In this document: positions 1 through 9,699 of the stretch, in pieces | How positions within the stretch are numbered: the stretch's first letter is position 1 | How the letters are laid out: each line of letters starts with the position of its first letter | Source of the DNA: Viola odorata | Lineage: Eukaryota; Streptophyta; Magnoliopsida; Malpighiales; Violaceae | Length of the DNA stretch: 64,000 nt | Assembly (NCBI GenBank): GCA_963691705.1 | Contig: OY829541.1 | Location: forward strand, 11,154,564-11,218,563 | Direction of reading: 5' to 3' | Position numbers and translations under genes: made by a program | Notes under the pieces: generated by a model | What the model saw: the letters and a program-made list of their open reading frames with translations, nothing else | What the model was told of the DNA's origin: nothing | The model's database searches: none

Positions 1-2076
1 GCGAAGAAGGGAATTTCTCTTGGCAGCTGTCATCAACTCCGTCTCCAAAAGAGAATTTCTTTTGTCAACTGTCATCAATTCTGCCTCTAAAAGCTCAACT
101 TTAGCTTTCCCCTTGGATTGTTCCCTTGCAAGCTCAGTGCGGCAATCGTCCAGCTCCGCCACAGTACGACTTTGAAGTCGCGTCAACTCCTTCACTTTTG
201 TCAAGGCGTCATCTAATTGCTCGTTCGAAGTAGACGAACCTCGAATCTTGTCACCATGAGCCTTGAGAAAACAATTTACCATGCGGAAACCAGTCAGAGC
301 GTCATTTAGGACACACGCATGCTGAATCTCGGGAGGAAGCGACAACAGCTCTTTTTCAACCTCGGGCGAGCCAAATATCTCACCTATCAAATAACCCGTT
401 GGCCCATCCCGCGAGAACGGGTCTGGCACCCCCAAGGCACGAAGTCCCTTAGTACCAAAGGTGGACCAATCCAGCTGGTAAGAAGGAACTCCTCCAAGAC
501 CCTGAGGAGAGAGATTGGTGATAACAGAAGGAGTGGAACCCTTGTCATAACAGTCAAGACCCGAAATAGAAGTAACGAATAACTTTGGAGGACCACCCGG
601 TGGTGGGTCAGGAAGTGCGCTTGAACTAGAAGCCGGCACTGTCACATCAGGAATACAGGAGGAAATTGGAGAGTCAGGGACGCCGTTCGGCTGAGGCAAA
701 CTCGCCGCCAGCGGAACCTCAGTGACCTCTGGAGGAATCACAGAGGACACCTCAGTAGCCTTTGCTGTTTGAGAAGAACTTGCCACGGCAAAAGCGTCAA
801 CCCTCGCAACAAGGACTTCGCCAACCTTCCCAGAAGAAATCCCAGCAGATTGGCCAGTATTCCCCATTCTGACTTTCTTCCGCAGACGTTCCGTTTCGAT
901 AGCCATATCCTCGCTATCGCTCACAGTTATCCCAGTTACGGGACCACTTCTTTCCGCTCTGAGTTTCTTTCTTTGAGCGGAGGAATCCTGGCGAAGCTCT
1001 GTCCCGGCATCCATATCCTCGCTATCGCTCCCAGTTATCCCAGTTACGGGACCACTTCTTTCCTCTCTGAGTTTCTTTCATTGAGCAGAGGAAGCTTGGC
1101 GAAGCTCTGTCCCGGCATCCATATCGTCGCTATCGCTGTCAGTTAACTTGGTTGTGGGACGGATCAAATTTTCCCTTTCGCCCCGAACTGGTACTCAGTT
1201 ATCTAAGAAACGAGAGGCTCGAGCGGAGATACCATGGCCTCTCCCTGCAACCGTCTTGGTTCTCCTCTTCCTAGGTAGGGCACTTCGGTGGTTAGATTCC
1301 TCAGGTGGTGGAGAAACGGGTAACGTTTGAAGCGGCACCACGTTCAAGGGAGCGTCATCTCCTCCGGACGGTCGACCCTCGGCGTTATCTGCCAATGAAA
1401 TATGTTAGAACAACGACCAAACTGAAGTAATAATGAGGCAAGAGAAAAACTCACCTATAACGCACTTTTACAGGCGTCTGTACAAGGCGAATTCTTGAAT
1501 ACGGAAAGACGCCTCTATCTCTAGCAAGGCGTTAACCTGAGACAAATCATATCTAGACAACACTGCTGGGTTTGCCCAAACAACACTAGTAATCTCTCGG
1601 TTAAAACCCCTGCGCCACAAGCGAGAAGGCAATGGGAGAACAAAGAAGCTATTCTTCCAATCAGCCATAGTCTTCTCAAAGTCTTGAAACTTCTGCCAGA
1701 ACGACCGCACGAAGGCGTCATTCCACCTCGGGGTGATATCGACTAAATAGTTATGGCAACTCAAATTAAAGAACTTGTAGAATAAATTGATGGATGGAGT
1801 GAAAATATTCTTCATCTCACAAACTCGAAGAAAGGCGTAAATCCCACACCAAGAAGATGGAGTTATCTGAGCGGGATTGAGATCATAACGATGCAACAAC
1901 TTCTCTACAGAAGTATGAACATGGAGACAAAAGCCATGGAGGAACATTTTGAAATAGACCAGCCTGAAGGTTCCCCACATCGGATCGTGAAGCCGATTAC
2001 CCTTCTTAGGGACCGAAGGGCGACAGCCTGGAGGAAAAGAGATACCATGACTCTCTAACTCGGCCTTTAGAATCAT
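1..2076 (-). pseudogene. Antisense accessory gene of a Tat-like gypsy element (plant-mobile-type N-terminus, coiled-coil C-terminus), decayed and partial
   Basis: The gene reads leftward from an ATG at 2076 and runs off the window. Exon 1 is 2076-1455 and a 66-base GT..AG intron (1454-1389) keeps the frame into 1388-1. The first ~200 residues look like the 'putative gypsy type transposon' / plant-mobile-like domain (WGTFRLVYFKMFLHGF, DITPRWNDAFV). A basic, Pro-rich linker follows, then two tandem 39-residue copies with SDSEDMDAGTELRQ cores (906-1139), a Pro/Ser-rich stretch, and a heptad-rich coiled coil up to the edge. Three in-frame stops break it: TAA at 1468-1470, TGA at 1195-1197 and TGA at 1078-1080. 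Extra genes of this kind, sometimes antisense, are known between pol and the 3' LTR of Tat-lineage elements. The antisense relation to the LTR at 4116-4739 fits that. Function is unknown. Confidence 0.6.
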
Positions 2077-2647
2077 TTCGCACTAAAAAATACTACGCGA
2101 TCCCCTGACCTCTGGATCTAGGGTCTTTCAATACCCATGGTGGCCCTAGTATGACGCATAGGGAATCAATAAAGAAAAACCAGAACGAGAGGAGCAAAAT
2201 ACCTTGAAGAAATCGATGAATAGACCACCGACGCCGACGAACGGTTGAAGAAACATTTCCTCGAGCAGAAGAAGAAGCGTAGAAAGGAAAATAACAGAGA
2301 AAAATTTGAAGTGCGAGTAAAAGTGTAAAAAGAGAACGACTGTTTACTTTTAAGGGTCAAACCCGAGGACCGAATAGCCTATGGGAGCGAGACACGCACA
2401 AAGCGGAAAACGACACATGGAAAGATATCCGAACAATATTTATGGCTAAGCATTAAGGCAGTTAGCGAGCGGCAGTTAAAGAAAATGGTTGCAAGGAGCG
2501 ATAACCAATCGCTCAACGTTAGCTATACAAAGAGTACAGGGTTAACGCGGGAATATAACAACAAGGAAATAAGAACAAAGAGCACTATTTTATTCAAGAT
2601 AAGCCATGCGGCATCTACAAGGCACGTAAAGACTAATCCTCGTCTGG

Positions 2648-3052
2648 TTAGTAATTGAGCCAATGGAAGTCGACCCCATCTGAAGACGGCCACTCTTTGT
2701 CAGCTACAGGGAAAGGCTCGTCAACCCTTTTCTCTTGACCCAGCTTCGACGAACTTGACACCTCTTTAGCGGCAGGGGCCGTTATCCCAGCATCGGTATC
2801 GTTTGATGAGCATCTCTCCAGGAAACGATTAATGTGAGGAAATAATTCATCGCCCTTTCGGACAGAAGGGACATGGAGATCAAACGACACGTCGTTTGCC
2901 CTGGAGGTCTTCCTCTTTGACCTTTTACGACCCTTGCGTCGAGGAGGTCGCCTCTTCAGACGCGGCAAAGGAGGATCATCCGAATCCGGCGAGGTCGGAG
3001 GAGTTGGTGGAGAACCACGCTCCGCGATGGCTAGGGAGTATGAATCGGCCAT
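2648..3052 (-). CDS. Small basic, Ser/Pro-rich protein of the gypsy element's antisense gene cluster
   Basis: An uninterrupted 134-residue reading frame from ATG 3052 to a stop at 2648. Residues 15-35 are Pro/Asp/Ser-rich. Residues 33-50 are a dense Arg/Lys block (RRPPRRKGRKRSKRK) that would serve as a nuclear localisation signal or nucleic-acid-binding tail. The rest is polar with no fold I recognise; it ends in VDFHWLNY. It lies between two other minus-strand genes (1-2076 and 3578-3958), all antisense to the LTR downstream. An AT-rich TATTTAA-like stretch lies ~75 bases upstream of the start. It is probably an element gene rather than a host gene. I know no named family for it. Confidence 0.45.
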   Translation of the reverse strand: MADSYSLAIAERGSPPTPPTSPDSDDPPLPRLKRRPPRRKGRKRSKRKTSRANDVSFDLHVPSVRKGDELFPHINRFLERCSSNDTDAGITAPAAKEVSSSSKLGQEKRVDEPFPVADKEWPSSDGVDFHWLNY

Positions 3053-3577
3053 AGAAATCGTTAAACAATTTCAAGGGAGAAATAGGAAGAAGAAGAAGAT
3101 GAACAGAAAGAAGCTAGAAAAGCCCCATTAAATAGTTGAAGCGAAGAAACCTTCCCACCTTTTCGCGTGCACCCTGAGTGAAAGTAACGTGCTTCGAGAA
3201 GGCTGATCATAATTACAGAATCGGTTCCTATGATCACGCCTGTATGAATCTCTCATTGATCAAAAAATGCCAAAAAAATGCCCAATCAGTTACACTGAAG
3301 AGACGACGCAAGATTAATACGGAGCAGTTAGTCAGAATGTTACTGCCATCTGGCAAACAAGGAAAAATGAGCGTTGCAGAAGTCCAGCCAATGACGGACT
3401 CGTTTTTAGTTGGGCTAGTGTAGCGCCGAACTGAAGCGTTGAGCGATATATTGAGAAAGGGAAGAAGTCGCAAGCAAGATAGAGAAAAGATATTTTGTTT
3501 ATTTATGGCCTAACAGCCCAGAGTACATCTACACCAAAAGAAAAAAGAAAAAAGGGACTCGGAGACGGCCGCAACGG

Positions 3578-3958
3578 TCAGGGATTGGACCCGGCATCCT
3601 CGTCGGGCACGGTGGGAATATCCCTCAGAGAGTCCAGCACTAGAGTCAGGTCGGTGGAGGTAACCCTCATGCCCTTCAAGCAGCACCCCAGCAGATCCTT
3701 CCTCTGCTGCAGCATGGCAATAACCACCTGAATACGGGAGACAACGGTGGCCAGCTTCGACACACTCTCTAAAGGATGAAAATTCTCCAGAGAGGTGACA
3801 CCCAGCTTGGACAGGAGCGAAGTCAGCATCCCCTGAAGCTCCAGGATGTCCTTAGAGGTCTTGATCAACATGTTTTCCAGGAAACCTACATCGCCATCAT
3901 TGAGGTTTCGCAGTGTGTGACCTCTCGAGAGAAGGAAATTCTTGGTTAAATCGTCCAT
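3578..3958 (-). CDS. Small helical protein of the gypsy element's antisense cluster, resembling the mariner helical protein
   Basis: An intact 126-residue frame from ATG 3958. It is almost all amphipathic helix, with runs of Leu/Ile/Val every three to four residues and no Cys/His cluster or enzymatic motif. A TATAAAT box lies at about 4017-4025 (minus sense), ~60 bases upstream, so it appears to have its own promoter. Residue pattern and length match the 120-127 aa helical proteins of mariner elements B (40388-40750) and C (57263-57646): a T..DI..L...L..L block early on, then I..M.Q+++.L...L+.+RV....L and an ending IPT(V/I). It could be a true homologue or a convergent coiled coil. Function is unknown; an oligomerising partner protein is a guess. 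Confidence 0.5.
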   Translation of the reverse strand: MDDLTKNFLLSRGHTLRNLNDGDVGFLENMLIKTSKDILELQGMLTSLLSKLGVTSLENFHPLESVSKLATVVSRIQVVIAMLQQRKDLLGCCLKGMRVTSTDLTLVLDSLRDIPTVPDEDAGSNP

Positions 3959-4115
3959 GGTGAGAATATGAAAAGAGATGTGAAAAAGATAAGAAAAACC
4001 TATGTGAGGAAATTTGAATTTATAAGGCCCGAAGAAGGGGCAGTTGGAGAGGCGTGACCCTCAAAAGCTGAGCCACCCCGTTATCTCAAGAACCGTCAGA
4101 CAGGACGCAGAAGCG

Positions 4116-4739
4116 TAAAGAAGTGTTAGCCCTTGGTAAACACTCGGGCTCATTTTCAGTTGGGCTTATTATAACAATTAAGGCAATTCCAGGGGTATTT
4201 TCGCCCTTACCCCGATATTAGAGGCCGGAACACTGTAGCACTTATCGGACACCTGCCGTGGAGGTTGCCGCCCCTTACGAAGAGGAGAGCCCTGGGATGG
4301 TAAACATTAGCGCAAGGGGGGCTCTCATGCGTTATCTGCTTGTACGCACAACGTTATCCCATCCCAGTTCAGCCCAGACGTCACTCAGGGTGTTATCTTC
4401 CTTAGATAACGCCCCATATCAGAGGAGACACCTGTATTCCACTTGTCCAGACATGACGTCACTTGGAGGACGGGGGCGTTATCTTCCCTAGATAATGCCC
4501 ACCCCCTAAAGGTATCACCTTCTCATGCCTATAAATACTCCTCCATTCAAAACGAAAGGTAAGCCTAAGATCGCTCACAAAACCTCTGCCATTTTACTTC
4601 CCCTACTGACTTAAGCATCGGAGTGTCTACGCCGGAGCCCCCCCTCCGGCGCTTCGCAGGTACACCATACGACGACTACAGTAACTCCGAGCGGTCATCG
4701 TCCTCGCCCCCGAATCTCCAAAACTCCGAATCTTATCAG
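4116..4739 (+). repeat. Putative 3' LTR of the Tat-like gypsy element (boundaries uncertain)
   Basis: A plus-strand promoter, CTATAAATA at 4529-4537, is followed ~75 bases later by GACTTAAGCATCGGAGTGTC (4608-4627). A motif of this form (act-tgagcgtcggagtg then 'gcaggt') is a hallmark of the R/U5 region of plant Ty3/gypsy LTRs. Two near-copies of a GTTATCTTCC..AGATAAC hairpin lie at ~4389 and ~4477 in the U3 part. I placed the left end at a TG after a purine-rich stretch (gaagcgtaaagaag) and the right end at TTATCA. The 5' LTR is outside the window, so neither end can be tested by LTR comparison. Confidence 0.5.
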
Positions 4740-6279
4740 TTGTAAAATAATGATATTGCAAAGGTTGAATATCTCTCTCATTCTAACGGCTATTGATCGT
4801 CAGTCAAATACAATTTATAATGCCTAAAAATATGTGCACAATTGATAGTGTATACAGTGGTAGTCAGGGTCGAACGCAGGGATTGAGAGAGACTGATTCA
4901 AGGTCTTGAATGGATTCACAGGATAAAAGCACAGAAAGTAACAAACAGGGGGGGGGGGGGGGGGGGGGGGGAGGGGTGGGGGGTGGTTTAATTGACCAAG
5001 TGAGTTGGCCAAGAGAGATTTGGAGCTAACAAGTCTATCTATGAAAGCAAGGTTCGGGGTCCCGAATGTCACGTTCGGGGTCCCGAATGGTAAAATAAAG
5101 CAAATCAGTAAATCAGGTCAGGAATAATAAAACAGAAGGATGATAAACACAAATAATCAATTGGAGAAGGTTCTTAGCAAAAGGTATTCTTGGGTTGCAT
5201 TCGGGGTCCCGATTGTCATCAGCACAGATATATTCTACTCAAGCATACATAGAAATGACATAGGGACCAGATTCCTCGGATATCCCCTACTTTTCTCTTA
5301 AGAGAAACTACCCCCCGTTTCCACATATGAGGTAGTCTTGACAGTCCGCCATCCCTCCAGGCACGAATGCGGGAGGGCAATATTCAGACTGACCATGAAG
5401 ATAAGAAAAGACAGATCTAGAGCTAAAGATCCCTCAGCTTGTCAGACTCGTGACCTCGCTCTAATCGACTACTCACCCTATCTATTCGAGACCACTTCAG
5501 CGCAGTCAAGACTAAATAGATGCCTACTTGTTCCATGCAACTTTCCTTCCGTATTTATTACATGGATGACAGCATTCACTCATAATAAAAATCAGTTGAT
5601 TAAGCCTTTAATCATCACAAGTGAAAATGTAATTAAAACGATGAGCAATTAAATATGGCAGTAAGAATATATTAAGCACATTTAGGCCTTGAATCTGCCC
5701 TTGCAACCCTTGAATAACCTTTGCTAAGAATTAAAGATTTAGCTACTCATGCTTGAAGATGAACAAATAATAATTAAAGAAAGCATAATAAGTAAATAAA
5801 TAGATTAAGGGAAGAAGACTTTGTTACTAAAAACGTTTGAAGCCCGGCGGCAAGGTTGAAGGTTGCTAACAAGAACTAGAGAGATAAACTAGAGAGAAGT
5901 CTAAGGAAAACTAATTCTACTAATTCTGAAAATTATACTATGTGATGAGAGATATCCTAAACTACTCCTTGGATGCTCCTTATAAGCTAGAGCTCCAAGC
6001 ACAAAATATCTTCAGCCTAAACCAGGGATAAAATGCATTAATTGAAAGCATATTACAATGGATCCATGCTCCCTAAAGCACAAAGCTGTCTGATTTTCCC
6101 AGCTTTGGCAGGTATGGATTGGGCTCAAGGCCTACAATGGTCAGAGAGGTAGGTATTTTGTGATCAGTGCAGAGCGTCAGAACAGTGTCAGGGAGATCAC
6201 ATGGGAGCCTTGGCAAGAGGACACGTGAAAATGCCGCTCTTTGCCCTTCGGGGGCCCGAATGGAGAATCCGATTCGGGA
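4740..6279. other. Non-coding stretch, probably old repeat
   Basis: I see no gene. The stretch holds a run of 24 G (4948-4971) and several copies of a near-palindrome TTCGGGGTCCCGAA (5050-5092, 5200-5214, and relatives at 6248-6277). It is otherwise AT-rich sequence with many stops in all frames. The hAT element at 6288 is inserted into its right end, and related sequence resumes at 8933. Confidence 0.5.
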
Positions 6280-6508
6280 CCTTGAACTAGGGTTGGCAAT
6301 TTGCGCCCGCACCCGCGGATACCCGCCGGATACCCGCAATTGCGGGTAGGTATTACCCGTACATTGTGGGTATATTGCGGGTATGGATTTACCCGCACCC
6401 GCAAAGTGCGGGTATGGATAGTGCCTTACCCGCACCGCTACCCGCACTAAATACCCGCAAAATGCGGGTATAGATACTTGCGCAAAATAAATATACATAT
6501 CCTTAATA

Positions 6509-6579
6509 TGCATTTGCCAGGACTCGAACCTGAGTATATTGCTTGGAAGACAATATCCTAACCGTTGGACTACAAATAA
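6509..6579 (-). tRNA. tRNA-Gly(UCC)-like sequence inside the hAT element, possibly a pseudogene
   Basis: On the minus strand the sequence folds as a short Gly-type tRNA. The D-arm is GTCCAACGGTTAGGAT and the 7-base anticodon loop is CTTCCAA (anticodon UCC) on a 5-bp stem. The T-arm has GGTTCGAGTCC, which contains the B-box. The acceptor strands TTATTTG and CAAATGC form five Watson-Crick pairs plus a G-T, with one T-C mismatch at the end, followed by a discriminator A. Plant nuclear tRNA-Gly(UCC) has nearly the same D, anticodon and T arms but a G/C-rich acceptor stem, so this copy has a diverged stem. It may be a transposon-carried pseudogene; transcription cannot be judged from sequence. Confidence 0.55.
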
Positions 6580-7894
6580 TTAGTTGTCTTTCCTTGCACT
6601 AAAACTTAGATATACGGTAGTATTATCGTTATTCCATTTTGTAGTTAGTTGCAAAATAATATTAATACTAAATTCAGCTATTTTAAAGAATTACAATACT
6701 TAATTTATCCTAATTAATTAACAAAAAAAATACTATTAATTAAAATTAAAATTATATGCATAACATTTTAAATAAGAAGAATAAGGAAAAAATATACTAC
6801 CAATTAAAGTTAAAAAATTTTACATAACATTTTAAATGAGGAGAATAAGGAAAAAAGCATAAGTCATAACATTATACTATCAATTAAAATTAAAATTAAA
6901 CACATTGTTCTAACGGAGCTTGCAATAACTAATTTACTTTGAAACTCTAAATGTAAGTGATCAATACACATAACATAAGTCATATTTCATACTTTAATAT
7001 TTGTTAAACATACTCCTTATATTTCAATATACTAATACTTATTATTTATTAATATATAGTCATTTTAATCTTTTACATGTTATAATAAACGTACTAAAAT
7101 AAACATACTCTTTTTGTATCATAAAATGTAAAGATTTATCATACTAAAATATCAGTATTTACTCGAGTTAATTGTATAATTCAAATGTTCAATATCAATA
7201 TTTACTTGAGTTAATTATAACTAATTAAGTATTGTATTGTAAAAATGATAATTTTGAAGCTCTAGATGTAAGAGATCTAATCGTATTGCTATGAAGCACG
7301 ATTATACTTAAAAAATCGTCATGTGTATATGTTAGGCTCGTAAATCATATTCGATATTTTAATATTTATATTTACTCGACACTTTTTATCATATGTTATA
7401 TATTTGTTAAACGTACTCATTACATTTCAATATATTAATACTTATTATTTATTAATGTCTAGTCATTTTATTTTTTTTATATATATTTTGTATTGTAAAA
7501 AAATATTTTACTAAAATATCGTTATAATATTAAACTAGTATTTATATATCGGTAAATAAAATTATTATTTTAAAAAAATTACCAAAACACTCTGTTTAAT
7601 ACCAAAATGACGTCGTTTCAGTTTTAAACACATCGTTTTGTTTGTTAAAACTCATTTTAATAAAATGTAATCAACAACACAACAAATAAACAGTGAAACC
7701 CTAAAGGCTAAACCATAAAAAAAACCAGCAGCAGCTCAAGCCTCACCTCCTCCTCCTCCTCCTCCAGTCGTCTTCGTCTCTCTCACTCTCAAGTCTAAAA
7801 TCGACGATTGCCCCCCTCGGTTTCTGCTCCGGCGACGTCTTTGCAGGGGTCATTGACGTCTTCGGCTGCCAGTAAGGTGAAGAAGTCTCTGGGT

Positions 7895-8660
7895 ATGAGG
7901 TCGAGTTCCGGGAGGAGGCGACGGTTGGTGAGTTGGTTAGGGCTCAGATGAGAGTATCGGAGCAGACTGATTCCAGAATCCGACGAGCTTTGTTGAGAAT
8001 TGCCGCTGGTTAGGTATGTTGCTGCGGATTAATCATTTTTTTCTGTTTGGTTGCTCTGAAAATTTCAGATAAAAAGAAGGAAAAAATAAAAATAGTAACC
8101 GTGATTATTTTTATATTTGTTGTTTGTAAGGGAATTTAAATTTGTCAGTTTCTGTGAATAGGAGCGTGAAATTAAGCTTCCAAGTTCATATCAATCATTT
8201 TGTCTCTTTCCAATTTAGATATGAGATGATGCTTTAGGTTGGTATTGAGATTCTATTTATGCACATGTCAGCTTGGAAGGCGTATGGAGATGTGATTGTG
8301 CTGCCGCTTGAGCTGTTGCAGCAACTCAAGTTGTCCGATTTTCCCAATCGGACAAGAATATGAGGCATGGCAGAGGAGGAATTTGAAGCTTCAATGCAGG
8401 TTCTTCGGAATGTTGTTATGTCTCTTGCTTGCAGATAGTTGGATGGGTCTGTTTCAGAAATGTGCCATTGGGCTGATGGATTTCCATTGAATCTGAAACT
8501 TTATCAAATGTTGTTAGAGGCTTGTTTTGATGTTAATGATGAATCCATTGTTATTGAAGAGGTTGACGAGGTTGTAGAACTGATGAAGAAGACTTGGACA
8601 ATCCTTGAAATGAACCAGATGCTGCACAATCTCCGCTTTTATTGGGTTTTGCATAATTTG
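7895..8660 (+). pseudogene. Captured PATROL1 (DUF810/MUN-domain) gene fragments
   Basis: Several exon pieces of a plant Munc13-like protein are recognisable. Around 7900-8016 are a basic start and RAQMRVSEQTDSRIRRALLR-type sequence, ending at a GTATG donor after a Gln codon turned to TAG. At 8285-8400 are VLPLELLQQLKLSDFPN and then, in another frame, EYEAWQRRNLK. From 8439 on are DGSVSEMCHWADGFPLNLKL, LLEACFDVNDES and EEVDEVVELMKKTW. Known PATROL1-like proteins have these blocks in this order, but with more sequence between the second and third. In Arabidopsis, PATROL1 directs a plasma-membrane H+-ATPase to the cell surface. This copy has frameshifts, stops and an internal fusion, so it is a dead capture inside the hAT element. 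Confidence 0.75.
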
Positions 8661-8932
8661 ACACTTATTTTTGATATTGGTATGCATGTTCTTGTATGTA
8701 CAACAATTTTTAACAAGGAATGTGATATTGCAATCTTTAACAAGGAAGATGATATTGCGGGTATCAGATCTGCGGGTATCCGCGGGTATTACCCGCGGGT
8801 ACAATTTGTTTGCTCTTACCCGCACCGCGCGTGTGCGGGTGCGGGTATGGATTACCCGCAGATTTACGGGCGTGGGTATGGATAGTGCCTTACCCGCTCC
8901 ATACCCGCTCCATTGCCAACCCTACCTTGAAC

Positions 8933-9650
8933 GCTGCTTTGGACTCGGGACCTCGACTTTGGTCTTGAAGCTCGAATTCGCACAAAATGCACCAAAAACG
9001 CATGTTTTTGCATAAACTCCCTTTTTAAGCCTAGATCTGCAATAGTAATGAAAACAAGGGTAAATTAGCAGAATCATACCTTAAATTGGCGAGAAAATGG
9101 AGAGAAAATCATGCATAAAAACATGCTATCAGCTATGAACGACTTAATTTCCATGATTCTGCAACGGTAATGGCCATGATGGCCATGATAATCCCCACCT
9201 TAATGACCATCAATCTCCATAATGACCATGAATTCTCACCTTAATGGTCATGATTCTCCTTAATGGCCATTATTCTCTCCCTACCATATAATCTTTCTCT
9301 TAAATGGCCATAATTCTGTCCAATAATTGTGTGGATCTTTTCCTCCCTATAAATACCACATATTCTATCAAACCAAAGACACATTGAGAAAAATACTTCA
9401 ATCAAAATTGAGAGCTTTCCTTCCTAGTTATTATTCTATTTTTTGTTCTTGTTGTTATGGTTCCCGATTTTCCAATCGGCAGAGATCGTTTTATCCTAGG
9501 GGAATAAATTCCTTTAGGACAGTGTTTCTACGCGACTCGATCTTTGTGATTCTAACTTTATTTTGTAGATTTTTCCAACATATATATGGAAAAATACATA
9601 ACTACAAAGTAGACAATTGCAACAAACACTACTGTCCCATTTTTTCAAGT
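8933..9650 (+). other. Non-coding; possible LTR-like end with TATA box
   Basis: No gene is visible. GGCCAT/ATGGCC repeats run through 9165-9310, and a plus-strand CTATAAATA lies at 9348-9356. The last ~75 bases (about 9575-9647) match 18200-18277 in direct orientation, and TGGTAGTGGAGCC follows, which resembles a degenerate retroelement primer-binding site (TGGTATCAGAGC type). This could be the 5' LTR of an element that enclosed the gene fragments to its right, but no clear second LTR of equal length is visible. Confidence 0.3.
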
Positions 9651-9699
9651 TGGTAGTGGAGCCATATCTCTCACGAGCATCTACCACCACGCCTACCTT

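Larger units (their letters stand above)
6288..8924. mobile_element. Non-autonomous hAT-family DNA transposon with captured gene fragments
   Basis: The ends are TAGGGTTGGCAA (6288-6299) and its inverse TTGCCAACCCTA (8913-8924), flanked by an identical 8-bp duplication CCTTGAAC at 6280-6287 and 8925-8932. Eight-base duplications and TAGGG(T)TGGCAA-type ends are typical of hAT elements. Both subterminal regions (6300-6480 and 8755-8910) are crowded with GCGGGTA/TACCCGC motifs in both orientations, the usual binding-site array for a hAT transposase. No hAT transposase is encoded. The 2.6-kb interior is AT-rich filler plus a tRNA-Gly-like sequence and PATROL1 exon fragments, so it must rely on a transposase from elsewhere. 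Confidence 0.9.

Noticed and set aside
2648..3052. Possible homology of the basic 134-residue protein to the 134-residue mariner ORF3 (both contain FDL.xPSV)
   Set aside because: Only a short match; charge is opposite (very basic versus acidic), the N-terminal and C-terminal blocks differ and equal length is likely chance.
4948..4971. Run of 24 G, and run of 19 C at 46782-46800
   Set aside because: Homopolymer tracts; lengths may be unstable or assembly artefacts, and nothing nearby suggests function.
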